Assembly (NCBI GenBank): GCA_016758905.1
Contig: JAEPQZ010000005.1
Coordinates: 806,001 to 870,000, forward strand
Source of the DNA: Umbelopsis isabellina
Lineage: Eukaryota; Mucoromycota; Umbelopsidomycetes; Umbelopsidales; Umbelopsidaceae
Length of the DNA stretch: 64,000 bases
Reading direction: 5' to 3'
Below the pieces are notes generated by a model, which searched no databases, had not been told where the DNA came from, and saw only the letters and a program-made list of their open reading frames with translations. Shown piece after piece: positions 32,669 through 45,069 of this stretch. Numbering within the stretch: position 1 is the stretch's first letter; the number at the start of each line of letters is the position of its first letter. A program made the position numbers and the translations under genes.

Positions 32669-33580
32669 ATGCCATCTGTCAGTCATCGACGCATCGTCGC
32701 CGTTGATCTCGACGATACCTTAGCACATACAATTGAAGCATTAGCAGCTTGGCACAATGATACATACGACACTGACTTGAAGCATTCCGACTTTCACACT
32801 CAAAATCTATGGGAAGTTTGGGGCGGATCCCGGGAAGAGGCATGTCAGAAAGTACGAGAGTTCTACACTAGCAAGCATTTTCTGGATTTAGAGCCAATCA
32901 ATGATTATGCTTTGGAGTCACTTCGTATGCTCAAACGTAGACGGTTTTCTCTGGTAATTGTTACATCAAGGCAACAATTGGTAGCCGAGGAAACAAAGCG
33001 ATGGGTCGACAAGTGTTATCCAGGTACCATTGATGACAAATAACCTGGTTAGCAAACAGAGATCATGGTTAACTAAAGTTTTTTTTTTCATACAGGTGTC
33101 TTTGATTCCATATACTTTTGTAACCTGTATTTGACCAATGCTGAACAACAAGAGCTGATTTCAAAGCCAAAATCTGCAATCTTACGAGAAATCAACGCCG
33201 AACTGCTTGTTGAAGATTCGTTAGAGCATGCTTTAGAATGTGCGCAAGTCGGTGTTCCTGTGCTGCTGTTCGATAAAGATGGCCAATATACATGGAATCA
33301 TCTGAACATCGATGGCAAGGGTGTACAAGAAGCAGATGCCATGATATTACCTCACAATGTCACTAGGATAAAGACTTGGAAGCAAGTAGTAGCTCATTTC
33401 CCCAAGCCAGCTAGTCCTTTGCGATTTTGCTGGGTACCCAGTGACTTTGTCAATTCGGACGATGAAGAAAGTGATGATATGAAAACTGTCGATGTCGATG
33501 ATATGTCTGACGACGATAATCAATATTTTCAAGATGGTGAATGGAAAAAGTCAAGTTCAAGAGAGTTGGTTTGGGCTTAA
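32669..33580 (+). CDS. HAD-superfamily phosphatase-like protein (5'-nucleotidase C-type fold)
   Basis: Exons 32669-33023 and 33096-33580 give 279 residues. The N-terminal HAD motif I is VDLDDTLAHT (DxDxT), motif II is LVIVTSRQQ (TS), a Lys lies in SKPKSAI, and motif III/IV-like residues are in LVEDSLEHALECA. That order (VDLDDTL, then E-W-N, then TSR, then EDS) matches uncharacterised eukaryotic HAD proteins related to 5'(3')-deoxyribonucleotidases. The substrate is unknown. An acidic C-terminal tail (DDEESDDMKTVDVDD...) is added after the catalytic domain. The intron joins YPG-VFDSIYF in frame. There is no targeting signal, so a cytosolic place is likely. Confidence 0.75.
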
Positions 33581-34767
33581 TTGCTTCATATTTTCTTTTG
33601 ACAAAAAGTATTTTATCATCAACTCGTGTACCATTAATACTCACTCTGACCATCACCACATCCCCCCATGGCAACTCCAAATAGAAACCGTTATAGAAAA
33701 TTTTCCCCCCACTACACCTCGGCATGGCTTGCCGTTGAATCTCCATATTTCGATGCATATTGTGAACCATTTTATTTATTCTTTTTACCTCAATGGTTTG
33801 CAAATCATTCTTCACCATCATTGCATTCCTCATGGCAACCTGTAAAATCTTTTCCCATCAATAAAAAATAATATTGAATATGATAATGCAAGCTGGGTTC
33901 TTTCGTCATGGTGTGGACATCATAACAACACGCAAAGAATTATTGGTAAATGTTGCACTAAGAATATATTATATCATGGCATTTTAATTGCACCCAAAAA
34001 AGTTAACAGCCACAATACAAACGAAGAAATTCTGTTGCGGCAAATGTAATCACTTCTCGGTAAGCCTTTGAGAATTGGTTACGAGCACAAACCGGTTTGT
34101 GGTAACGTTATCAAACCCCTGAGTCGCGTAGCACGATTCAAGTCTGATCTAACCGTTGAAATAGCAATGCACGACCGGCCAGTTGATGGCAGTTACTTGA
34201 TACAAATAAGACAAGTACTGGAAAATGGCTACAGTCCCACCCCCCATTCCTGCGCGTAAAAGACGTAACGTGGCGAGGGTAGTAATGGCTACAAAATTCA
34301 TCCCAAAGTGAACATGATTGGCGGGGCAAATAATGCTTGGATGACTAGAGCCTCCTGTTGCCTTTTCATTTACAATACTCCTGAGTATTTCCATACCTCT
34401 GAACACGGTTATTTAGGCCTATAGGAACCATCCGGTTCTTTCTCATCCCAATTTTTATTTTTATAATATATTATTATTTGGTTGCTGCATCATTTTCTCC
34501 AATCGTCTGACCTCAGGTATTTTTGTTCATACTATTTTATATTTTGGTTTTGTCTTTAGTCCTTTCTTCTTTTACTCATTTGTTAAATCGCAAAGTGGCC
34601 TGAATCATTGCACAACTACATTCAGCTTGTCCTGCATTAGCTAGTTCCAACTTCACCACTTACGTTTGTAATATATATAAATATAGACACCAGGTATGTT
34701 TTAAGGACAGCTTACAGCATTCAACAAGTTGGCACTGACATATTATTGTGGCGAAATCGACAGTGAT
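33581..34767. other. Intergenic, promoter region of the KIN4-like kinase
   Basis: 1.2 kb. AT-rich DNA with a TATA-like element at 34671-34683. Short open frames at both strands have no family signature. Confidence 0.45.
34671..34683 (+). promoter_or_regulatory. TATA element of the KIN4-like kinase gene
   Basis: ATATATATAAATA, about 85-95 bases before the first in-frame ATG (34768). Confidence 0.4.
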
Positions 34768-37700
34768 ATGGCTGCAACCGTGTTCCCTATGGCTCAAAAT
34801 CGGCCCTCACAACAATCCTCAAGCGAAGCGCCACCTAATACCATACCTGTCCAACCTGCCATGCATACTTCTTATACTGCAAGGTCACGGCCTGTCTCAA
34901 CACCTGTACCTTTACCCTTTCACGAATACATGAACGAAATAGAACATTCTAATTATATGAGAGCATATCAGCACAATGCCCATTATTCTCCATCGCCTTA
35001 TGCGACCAGACATTCTTCACAGGATTATCGCCAACGCCAAAGTTATTATCAGTATCGAAAACAAAACATGTTTGGCCCATATCTTATGTTGCAAACTTTG
35101 GGTGAAGGCGAATTCGGAAAGGTCAAACTAGGCATGCACGTGGAAACTGAACAAGAGGTACCTTATGTTTCGGATTCATTTATGACATCTGTCTTTCAAA
35201 ATTTTATGCCTTGCTAAACACCGCTCTTTGACCAGGTTGCCATAAAGCTCATACGTAAAGAAAGTGTTGATAACTCTACAAGACTGAGCAAGGTGGAAAG
35301 AGAAATATCTGTACTAAGGGTTAGCATACCTTTCAAAAATAACTTGACATATGTGACATGACATAACCTTTTTGGTATTTATCAATATTTTGGAATTTCA
35401 GATTGTTCGACATCCGTATATTGTTAAACTGTACGACGTTCTTGAAACTGAAAAATATATTGGTATTATCTTAGAATGTGCTTCAGGTACGATACTTGCT
35501 CCTGAACGTAACGATATGGACCCATTTTTAACCAAGTTAACGAACCCAAAAAAAAAATTCAGGAGGTGAATTGTTCGAATACATCCTTGCTCGTCGTTAT
35601 CTAAAGGAGCACGATGCCTGCCGTTTGTTCGCGCAACTCATAAGCGGAGTTCATTACCTGCATCAAAAGCATATTGTACATCGAGATCTGAAGCTGGTAA
35701 CACTCTGCACCTATTTTGACGTTTGGTAACACCAGTCGCCTGACCATTTATATTTCGTCTTCCGTTTCATTGTAGGAAAATCTCTTGCTGGATCGTAATC
35801 GTAACGTTATCATTACGGATTTTGGATTTGCAAATCAATTCTCAAGTGCCAAAGATGATTTGATGGCAACTTCCTGTGGCTCTCCTTGTTACGCTGCGCC
35901 TGAATTGGTCGTGAGTGAAGGTCTATATGTCGGATCTGCAGTCGATATCTGGTCGTGCGGTGTCATCTTGTACGCCATGCTCTGCGGCTATCTTCCATTT
36001 GACGATGACCCTGCCAATCCCGATGGTGACAATATCAATTTGTTGTACAAACATATTTTGAGCTCATCACTGGCCTTCCCTGACTATGTCAGTGAAAAAG
36101 CACAAGATTTATTGGTCAAAATGCTTGTGCCTGATCCCATAAAGCGATGTGACATTCAAACGATCATGAACCACCCGTGGCTAAAGGAATACCGTCCCCT
36201 TTTTGCAAAGTCTGTTCGCGAGCTTGAATTCGAAGCAACTACTTCTGCAGAACTGACCCTAAGTCCCGTTGGCGCTGAGGCATATCGATATGCGCAACAG
36301 TCTCTTGGATTGCAAGAGTATGCTTCTAATCGACAAACCGGATTGTCAGACTACGATGCTGACGGCGATCACAGTGATCAAGTAACTGACGAACTTAGTA
36401 TTCAGGAACACCAGTCTTCAAATGAGGACGAACGAATGGAAGACGCGGTTGTTCCAACAAAGCAATCTGTTCATGAGCAGGCAAACAGTGAGTTACCAAA
36501 GAGAAAATCTGAATCTCGCTCAGCCAACGCCACTACACCTCAGCACAATCAAGTTGTCCCCATCAAGAATGATCCCAAGTTGACAGACTCTCCTAAACAT
36601 TCACGAACTCAGTCAGCAAACATCAAGTTGAACGAAAAACACATTCCACAGTCCCCCACACCTAGTGCTTCCACAACTGAGAAGCGTGGCCATCGAAAGG
36701 GCTATTCAACCGAAAAGTTCTTTAGTTTACTCAGCGGTGGTGGTAATTCTACGACCAAATCTTCTACTTTAGGTCCATTAAGAAGAAACAATACTATGAA
36801 TTTATCTCCAATTCCTTCATCTACTAAGCAAAGTGGCAATGATAACGCCAGTCAAACAAGAGGCCATGGTCGCTTTAATAGTACCTCCGCTGCACGTGGA
36901 ACTGGATCTATTCTACATGCAAAGTTCTTGTCGAGTATTAGCAATAGTCCCTCCAGGCGCTCTGTCCATCATGACGCTTCAGTTGACCGGCCTGGCGAAG
37001 GTCCAACGCCAGGTGCCAGCATAAGTACATCGTTCATTCCTAGCAACACTTCTCAGCAAAGCCCAATTCCTGGTTCAACGCGAACAGTGCCACAGAGTAT
37101 GCCTGCCGTGTCACAATCCACAAATATCAGAGGTGCTGTTCGTGGTACACGACGCAAGGCCATGAGTTTGTTGGTCACACCGGTCAGTGAAGAAACAGAG
37201 AAAGATGACCCCTACCGATGGCTAGCTGGTATAGGTAGTGAAACTGGTAAAAAGGCCATGGCCTTTGGCCGTCGTGTTAGCGTACGTGGACGCACCAAAT
37301 CGGAAAAGCCCTATGCTGACTCTGACAAAGACAGTGGCACCATGGAAGGTATTGTTGAAGAAGCTGCCACAAAAACCATGCAAGAAAAGGATTTTCCTCC
37401 GACCAATCCAAGAGCTACGGGCAAGAAAATGATGGAGTGGATTAAGCGCAAATCAAACTGTAAGTTTGCTAATGTTTGAATATTACTTGAGGCATACTTT
37501 ACTTAATTTTTACGACTCTGTATCTTTAGTGAGCGATCTCCGTTCACCTATAAGTATGTCCAGCTCTACATTTGATAACTTGGGTCGACCATTTAGCCAC
37601 TCTGCTACAAAATCGCAACCTTCACAACATGGCTCTAACAGCTCTAGCTGGGTACCAGAAGCAGCCAAGTTACGGATCTATCACGGTGCAGTTGATCAAT

Positions 37701-38407
37701 CAGCATTGACCTCTCGATCACCCAGTGCAGTGTTCAACGAGGTTAAACAAGCACTGCAAGCCATGGGAATCGAGACTAAACGCGATAGCGATTATAAGAT
37801 TAGATGCATTAGAAAGAAACGAAAGACAAAAGCTGCTCACCCTATTTCTACTGGATTGTCTTTATCGAATGATAGCGCAGATACGCTTGAGGTAGATAGT
37901 GGCATGTCGCTTAGTACTGCCGAACAGAAGAAGCGACGAGTTGGTGGAAGTATCGTCATTCGTAATTTACTTCGACGATCCGGTTCCCACTACCAGAGCA
38001 CCAATAACAATTCGATCTCTGAACAAACGACAATTACAAAGGACAGTGATGAACAACCATCAATTAAACACAGCACTGGAAGCTCAGTGAACTCAACAAG
38101 TTCAAGCAAAGTGACAAATCCCATGTATGGTGACCCAAGTATGGACTCTGGCGATGAGATTCGCTTCAGTGTCGAACTATGTAAAATGAAGAATCTTCCT
38201 GGACTGTATATCGTTGATATTCGGCGTATGCGCGGTAATGTTTGGGGTTACAAATGGGTCTATCATCAGCTTTTGGAGACATTGGATCTGTACGGCAAAG
38301 GTGGCTATATTTCTGCTCCACAGACAACTATTGTCGACGAACCTTCCAGCCCGACAAAGACAGAATTAGACGCAGGGCTACGAAGCATCGCCGGGATTCA
38401 GGTGTAA
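34768..38407 (+). CDS. AMPK-related Ser/Thr kinase, KIN4-like, with C-terminal KA1 domain
   Basis: Exons 34768-35157, 35236-35319, 35402-35486, 35563-35696, 35776-37459 and 37530-38407 give 1084 residues. The kinase domain covers about 100-385: glycine loop [16 protein letters not shown] lysine, [16 protein letters not shown], and an activation loop [14 protein letters not shown] with a candidate LKB1-type Thr. Later comes [22 protein letters not shown] long Ser/Thr/Asn-rich, probably disordered middle with [10 protein letters not shown]-like and basic patches follows. The last 100 residues ([39 protein letters not shown]) look like a KA1 membrane-binding domain. Yeast Kin4/Frk1 share the GFxNxF and [16 protein letters not shown] signature; Kin4 acts in the spindle position checkpoint. 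The role here is inference. Confidence 0.9.
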
Positions 38408-38845
38408 ATACCCGTTTACGAACTTTTTTTAATTCCACTGTTTATTTCTTTTTCCATATATATGCCTTTTTCTAATCATTTCATTCTGCTGCTGCTGAAA
38501 CCCGTAAGGGGATGCGCAACGGCTGGTTGCTCATCCTTGGTGGTGAGCTTTTTTCACTTTTTTTCTATGACATATACCAACGCACCTCCCATAATACCCT
38601 TAGCTTTTGTCTATCTTTTTCTCTGGACCTCTCTCTACATAGTACGTACCAGTTTTAATGTTTCTCTTTTCCTATTTTTTTTTTGCGCAAAATATATTTT
38701 GCTCAGATTTTTTGCTTCTATTGCTGTGTTTCCAATTTTGACTACTGTGACTGCTAACTCCCTTATTTGGGCAGCCAGGCAAGAAATTTTAAAGAAAAAA
38801 AAAAAGTTGTACCTTCAGCTCCAGTTTACTGCTAATCGGTTGGTC
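38408..38845. other. Intergenic, T-rich promoter of NOP53
   Basis: 438 bases, very T-rich on the plus strand. No gene or TATA box is seen. Confidence 0.45.
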
Positions 38846-40494
38846 ATGCCTGTAAAACAAAAGAATGCCCAGCCTAGCCGTAAAGGCAAGAAGGCCTGGA
38901 GAAAGAACATTGACATTACTGATGTGGAAGAACATCTTGAAGGGGTTCGAAGTGAAGAAAGAGCAGGGTAAGCGTTTGAACATTCGCCATGACTGGTTAA
39001 CACTGAAAAGTTTTTTTTTAATTGGACTCTCTTTGAACAGAGGTAAAATCTCGGAACGTGCCAATGACAAATTGTTCACCCTTGATGTGAAGGGAGATGA
39101 CCGAGTGAAGCGTCAACTCGCCAAAGATAAGCCATTGTACATTGATCAAATTCTCAAGAGTCGTTCAGCAATACCGGCTGTGGGCACACGATTGTTCGCA
39201 CTGCCAAAAGAGAGCGCCAAAGACAACAAGGGAAAGGAGAGCCGTATCAACCGTGAAAAGATTGAAAAGCTTGCAAAGCGAAAAATAACTCAAGCGCCAG
39301 TCAAGCCTGCTAAAAAGTCAAAGGGCACTGCTTACGATGTTTGGGCTGATGAAGGTAAGCCACAAGGGGGAATGAGCCATTGAGACAACGGGCACAGACA
39401 AAAGGAGGTGGTTCTATATAGCAGGGCGTTGGCATGTGGTAAACAACCACATTGCATACATGGACAGTCTACTAACATGCCTGTATTTTTTTCTCTCTCT
39501 CTTTCTCTCTTTTGCGGCATTTTTAGAACCGACACCGGTTGATTTAAACCCTTACTTGGAGCCAGTGCGCAAACGCACAGTCCATGCACCATCGACTCTG
39601 AAAGTGAAACCCGCAGCTGCAGAGCATCAGCCCGCTGTTGAGGTAGCCGAAGCTGGAGCATCATACAACCCTACCATGGAAGACCATCAAGTGTTACTAC
39701 GTAAGGCACACAAAGTAGAGACTGACAAGATCAGTCAACGTGAAAACGTCAACAAGCAATTGGAGTATCGTAAAGAGTTGTTAGACCTCAATGAAGAGGA
39801 AGCTGTAGACAGTGAAGTAGACGAAGAATCTGATGCACACAGTGATGACGACGAAGAAACGCGGAAACGCAAGGAGAACAAGAAAAAAACCCGATCTGAG
39901 CGAAACCGATTGAAGAAAGCCAAAGAGACTCAACAATTGGAATTGCGTAGAAAGCAAGAAAAGGAACTGCACAAGGAGATCACCAAGTTGGAGGAAATTG
40001 AAAAGATTGTTGAAGAGTCTGAAATGTCCAGCTTAACCAAGGCTGAGAAACGAAAGGCTAAAAAGGAAGCACAAGAACAGGCTGGCTTGCCTCGTTTAGG
40101 CAAATACTTCGTTCAGAAAGCTCCAATCGAAGTTCAGCTCACTGACGAACTTAGTGAGAGTTTGCGAAGTCTGAAGGTAAGCACGGTCCCGAGACCCTTT
40201 TTTTTTCTGAAACATAGCAGCGCCCAAGTAGTGGTACCGCCACTAGCCACATGGGCTCCGTCAACGTTCAGATGATCTTCCAATAATTTAGAACCAATCA
40301 TTAACTAACATTACTCTTGTTTTCTCAATCCCCCGCAGCCCGAAGGCAATGCTTTCAGAGATCGCTTTGTTAGCTTGCAAAAGAGAAATATCATTGAACC
40401 CAGACTACCAGTCAACCACAAGCGTCGCTACAGACTTAAGGAATATGAGAAGCATTCATACAAGAAATTCGACCGTGCTCAGAACAAGAAATAG
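38846..40494 (+). CDS. NOP53: Ribosome biogenesis protein NOP53 (GLTSCR2/PICT1 family)
   Basis: Nucleolar factor of 60S subunit maturation that recruits the Mtr4-exosome to 5.8S precursors. Exons 38846-38967, 39041-39354, 39527-40176 and 40339-40494 give 413 residues. Recognisable blocks are QPSRKGKKAWRKNIDITDVEEHLE, DKLFTLDVKGD, AYDVWADE followed by PVDLNPYLEPVRKRTVHAP, SYNPTMEDHQVLLRKAH, and the conserved C-terminus IEPRLPVNHKRRYRLKEYEKHSYK. A Glu/Lys-rich coiled coil lies between. The PSxxGKKAWRKNID start and the PR-PVxxKRRY end are diagnostic of the family. Intron 2 contains a (CT)n stretch near 39491-39512. It follows the kinase gene in tandem. Confidence 0.95.
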
Positions 40495-41016
40495 CCAATT
40501 GTACAATAATCCAGTCATTTGTGTTTCCGTATTCATCCATTTACATTCCCCTTTTTTGAAATAATATCATTTGATTCTCAAGTTAAACTTGATACCAGCT
40601 TCGGTTTTTTCGGTGTAGAGAGGTACAATATTTATTATATGAAAGTCTGAACGGGACCCAATTGATAATGTCGGATTTTGGTTTACCGGGGCATGGTAGT
40701 AAATGATCTCCAACAAATTGAAACAAGTTGAGAAGAAATGTGAAACTTCGCTAATCATCAAGCTAGTGAAAGCATTGGAGTAGTTTTACACGGAAGATGA
40801 GAAACTCGAAAGTACTCAAGGGATAAAAAAGTATTGGCAGAATATTAGGTTTTTCAGCGGCAAAGCTGCGAGCAGCGCATTGGTTGCTGGAGGAGATTGA
40901 AAAATTTATGCTCCACAGGTGATCATATTTAAATATTGCCCATGTACCTGACGATACACAACTCAGAACTTCACCTGTCCTGTCCTTTCCTTTACTTCCT
41001 TTGCTCTTTCTTTATA
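40495..41016. other. Intergenic, promoter of the chitinase gene
   Basis: 522 bases, with a TATTTAAATA element at 40926-40935 and a C/T-rich leader just before the chitinase ATG. Confidence 0.5.
40926..40935 (+). promoter_or_regulatory. TATA-like element of the chitinase gene
   Basis: TATTTAAATA about 82-91 bases before the start codon, followed by a pyrimidine-rich leader. Confidence 0.45.
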
Positions 41017-43025
41017 ATGGTTACTACTAGTATGATCTCTACCAGTGTCATTGGCTTGCTGGCAGCCATGGCTGCTTCAGTCAGCGCTGCCGGTTCCAAT
41101 AAACCTGAATTGATCGCTTACGTTGTTGACTGGGTATGTTAAATAAGGGCCTGCTATCAACATTGAAACTAAAAAGGAATTATTCTAACATTTAGTCATT
41201 CAACAGGAACTCCCCACCAACATCCAATGGTCCAAGCTTGATCATGTAATCTACTCATTCGCTGAACCTGACCAATCTGGAAAATTGGGCAATTTCAACA
41301 CCACCCAACTTGAACAAGGTATGAATCTTTGATGCTGACAATGTGATTGACAGCAAATAAGATTGCCCGCCGGAAACCCCCTGACTAATTAAATATTTCA
41401 TATCTCTGCTATTACTACAGTTGTTCAACAAGCGCATGCTAACAATGTTGGTGTGTCTTTGAGCGTTGGTGGCTGGACTGGATCCCGCTACATCTCTGAC
41501 ATCTTGAGCAAGTCCTCGTCTTCCTTTGCCAACACCATCTTGGATGCTGTGAAGCAATACTCTTTGGATGGTATTAATATCGATTGGGGTAAGATCTTTT
41601 TATTTGCCAAGCTAGTCACTTTGTGGATATCCGAGTATGATGCTCGTATCCATATGAGGGGAAGACTCGTTTTGCTTATAATTTGCTTTATTTCATGTAA
41701 TAGAATATCCTAATTCCCAAGACGGCATGACCTGTAATACTCGTTCCGCTCAAGATCTGGATAACTACTTGGCTTTGCTCAAGTCTCTCCGTCATGGTCT
41801 TGGTAGCAAGTTGATTACTCTCGCTACTGGTACCACTCCTTTCAACGACCAATCTGGTGACCCCGCCAAGGATCTGTCAGATTTCGCCAGCGTAAGTGAG
41901 ATATTTCTCAAGCTAATTTTTGTTTTATTACTATTGTGGCGCCCCTTGAAAAATTGACTAATTTGATTGGATTGATCAAATAATATAACTCTAATTTAAC
42001 CAACCAGGTTGTCGATTCTTTCCTCGTTATGGTAGGTGGAATTTCACTACAACTTCAGCTTCACCTTCCCAATTTGGTTATAACTAAATCATGCGATCTT
42101 TTTTTCACCATTAGACTTACGATATCAATGGTAACTGGGACCCCACAACTGTAAGTTTAAAAAAATTGTTTCAGATACATAGCTTAGTAAGAGGAGTGGA
42201 TACAATGACCACTCAAGTTTTGTGACAAAGAGCATATTGGCTGGCAATATAGTTGAAATTTTGGAAAATGTTGGCTGACCTGGACCCTTGCATTTTATAG
42301 GGCCCTAATTCTCCCCTTAAGGCTGCATCCAAAGGTGAAAGCACCTCTGTTGCATCTGCCTTGAGCGCTTGGAAATCGGCTGGCATTCCCTCAAAGCAAC
42401 TCTCTGTGGGAGCTGCTTTCTACGGCTGGACCGCTCGTACCATCGCCACCACTGCCCAATCTCAATACGTTCGGTTCACCAAGACTCAAATCAAAGGTGA
42501 CCAATACGACACCATGTCCGCTGATCCTTGTCCCGGTGCCATCAAGTCTTACTCTGGTGAAATGCAATGGCGCTCTATTGATTCTCAAGGCATTGACGCT
42601 GGTCGCAATGGTTGGACAGTTAAATATGATGACACCACCCAGACTCCTTGGGCCTTCAGCGCCAAAAAGAAGCAGATCGTTACTTATGATAATGGTAAGT
42701 TCAAATTTTTTCCGCCGATGTCCAACACGGTGGATGTGACAAAAAAGAAATGTTTAGATTTTAATTTTTTTTTATTTTATTTGCATACTCACTCTATTAT
42801 TTTTAATCTAGCCCAATCTTTAGAAGCTAAGGCTCAATACGCCAAGCAAGAAGGTTCCGGCGCTTTCATCTGGTCTCTTGAAATGGTAAGTAGATTGATA
42901 AAAAGATATTGGACAGTTGTTACCTATTCCTAGTCTCTTATTTCATGTTAATCTTTGCACCATCTTTCTTTTAGGACGATCCCAAGCACACCTTGTTGAA
43001 TGCTCTGCAATCTGTCCGTACCTAG
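41017..43025 (+). CDS. Secreted GH18 chitinase
   Basis: Glycoside hydrolase family 18 enzyme that cuts chitin, for wall remodelling or nutrition. Nine exons (41017-41133, 41207-41318, 41421-41588, 41704-41891, 42008-42031, 42115-42150, 42301-42694, 42812-42885, 42975-43025) give 387 residues. A signal peptide (about residues 1-24, ending SVSAAG) precedes the TIM barrel. It carries VSLSVGGW, the catalytic DxxDxDxE motif DGINIDWEYP split by an intron, SFLVMTYDINGNW, and a C-terminal GAFIWSLEMDDPKHTLL. No chitin-binding module, Ser/Thr linker or GPI signal is present. It resembles compact zygomycete chitinases. Exons 5 and 6 are only 24 and 36 bases long. Confidence 0.94.
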
Positions 43026-43788
43026 GCTGGACATTGGTTAGACATAGATGGTTATATCCATATCATTATCTTAGTATACATATAATTCATACAACATTCT
43101 GCTTATTAGTATATAAATTTCTAAATTTATATCTTTTTCCATACATGCACACTCTTGTTTGGAATATAGCTTTGAGATAAAGCGTTGGTACAAGATAAAA
43201 AATTCTACTGTAGGCAGCGATAGAATCGTCAGCGATAGGACATCTTCTAATCAGTCTTCAAGCTTCCGGCTTGAATATCTCGCCGCTCACGCCACCCAGT
43301 CAAACAACATCACGTTTTGATGGCTCATATCGTGCATATTCCCAACAATCGGTTGTATGCAGGCAACAATTGGTCTGACCATTCACAACGCCGTTCCGTG
43401 TCGTTATCTAGCCGCGCTCGTCAAATCACGTTGTTTGGTGAACTTACACATTCCACCATTTCGGAACACAGGTATGTATGCATGCATTGAATTTCTCATT
43501 GTCAGCCCACACAAAACGCAACAGGTTGTTTTTATCAGTATGCACCTTTCGGATCAATTTATTACGGCCAATTTCGTATTCAGGCTAGGGAAATGTTTTA
43601 AGTGAGGTAGTAAAAAAAGTTTTGAGACTTCAAAAACTAAAAATGCAGTGGTGTACGAGAAAACCAATCAAAAAATAAAGGAGAACAGAAAAAGAAAAAG
43701 AGAACGATACAATGATGGAACAAAAAGATAAAATGAAATGTTTGGAATTTGGGGAGGATATTTACAAAGAAATAAAAAACACAGCCAT
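43026..43788. other. Intergenic, convergent 3' ends
   Basis: 763 bases between the chitinase (+) and the CBM21 protein (-). AT-rich, no supported gene. A frame at 43357-43605 has no family signature. Confidence 0.45.
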
Positions 43789-45069
43789 TTAACAATGGAT
43801 GGCTGGTGTAGAGTTGGGTGAGCGACTCAAAGGACTGTCGCTACCGTAGAAACAATACTTGTTCACCAAGTCATAATATGAGGGGGAGTTGGCAGCCGGG
43901 CGAGCGTGGATGGGAATGGGATTGGATACGGTTTGCGGTGAGATAGGGGACTTGTTTGTGACGAAACCTTCCTGAGACAAAGTGGAGAAACCCGGGTTAT
44001 ATGAGATAGACAAAGTACGTTGAGGTGATGGTGTTGGTTGCTCATCCACGGCAGGTGAAAAGTACGATGGGAAGCTTTGAACACGAGTGATAGGGGGTGG
44101 TTTGACATTAGGACGGCTGGTATGGCGCTTGTTGCTAGCGGCAGCGGACAAAGAGGCACCGAAATCATATCGTGAACCAAGGGGTTTCTTTTGCAAGGGC
44201 TTTGCAGGAAAGTCATAAGTTGGAGAAGATGACAAATTAGTCTTGTTGCCAAACTTAACGGGTACAGCAAAATCATCATCAGCGGTCTTGATAGGCTTGG
44301 GTGGAGAACCACGGTGAATCTCGACTTGATAATTGAGGCCATCGTTGTTATCCCAGAATTCACCAGCATTCACAGTATATTTGAGGCAAAAGTACATGGT
44401 CTCATGTTTGCTCGTGGTCATTCTATCGTTCAATGGAATGTTGAACATGAAGCGGTCATAAGCACTATCCCGTCCAATGGATTCTCGATAAGCAGCTTGA
44501 GTCTCTTCAACATCTTGCCAATAATTAAAGGTATATCGTATCGTCACTTGCTTGTTAAACGCCACGTTGTGCACCTTGCATTTACCAATCATTGATTTTT
44601 GGTCGTTTGCTAATGCCAATGACTCAATGGAAACCATGTCGCCTGCACTGGATTGGATCTTGTTTTGCCAGTTGGGATACTGCAAATTAATGGTATTTAC
44701 ATCTTCCTCCTCCAGGTCCAAGACAGGGTCATTTTGGACAGATGAGGGAGTTTGGGCCTTGAGGAATAGACGCACATGTTCCAACTTTTGATCAAAGCGA
44801 ACGTATTTAGGCAAGGCATTGACAGGCGCAGTATGAGCTCTGTGCTTCAATACTGGCCTAAGACCAGATTTAGGTGCGAGTGTGGCGGTAGTCAATACCG
44901 GTTTGGTTAGGGGGAAATCGTCGGTGGCGAGTTGTAGGCGCACGTTGGGAATCGGCTCCGGTGGCACGTCAAAATCTGAGTCTCGTTGGGTATCGAACGA
45001 GCTTGGCTTTGACAGTGATACTCGCCTGTGTGGTTGTACTGTGGTGGTTGTAGAAGCTGTGTATGGCAT
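43789..45069 (-). CDS. Protein phosphatase 1 glycogen-targeting subunit (GAC1/PIG-like, CBM21)
   Basis: Single exon, 426 residues from the first ATG at 45069. An RVxF-type PP1 docking motif (KYVRFDQ) precedes a CBM21 domain: NTINLQYPNWQNK, VSIESLALAN, KCKVHNVAFNKQVTIRYTFNYW, AYDRFMFNIPLND, TMYFCLKYTVNAGEFWDNNDGLNYQVEI. This order (RVxF then CBM21) is that of Gac1/Pig1/Pig2 and mammalian PPP1R3 proteins, which bring PP1 (Glc7) to glycogen to activate glycogen synthase. The Ser/Pro-rich C-terminal third is probably disordered. A TATATATATATA run at 45137-45149 may be its TATA element. Which yeast paralogue it matches cannot be said. Confidence 0.9.
   Translation of the reverse strand: MPYTASTTTTVQPHRRVSLSKPSSFDTQRDSDFDVPPEPIPNVRLQLATDDFPLTKPVLTTATLAPKSGLRPVLKHRAHTAPVNALPKYVRFDQKLEHVRLFLKAQTPSSVQNDPVLDLEEEDVNTINLQYPNWQNKIQSSAGDMVSIESLALANDQKSMIGKCKVHNVAFNKQVTIRYTFNYWQDVEETQAAYRESIGRDSAYDRFMFNIPLNDRMTTSKHETMYFCLKYTVNAGEFWDNNDGLNYQVEIHRGSPPKPIKTADDDFAVPVKFGNKTNLSSSPTYDFPAKPLQKKPLGSRYDFGASLSAAASNKRHTSRPNVKPPPITRVQSFPSYFSPAVDEQPTPSPQRTLSISYNPGFSTLSQEGFVTNKSPISPQTVSNPIPIHARPAANSPSYYDLVNKYCFYGSDSPLSRSPNSTPAIHC

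Noticed and set aside
38462-38845. Upstream in-frame extension of NOP53
   Set aside because: T-rich hydrophobic translation unlike the family; the known NOP53 start begins near MPVKQKNAQPSRKG.
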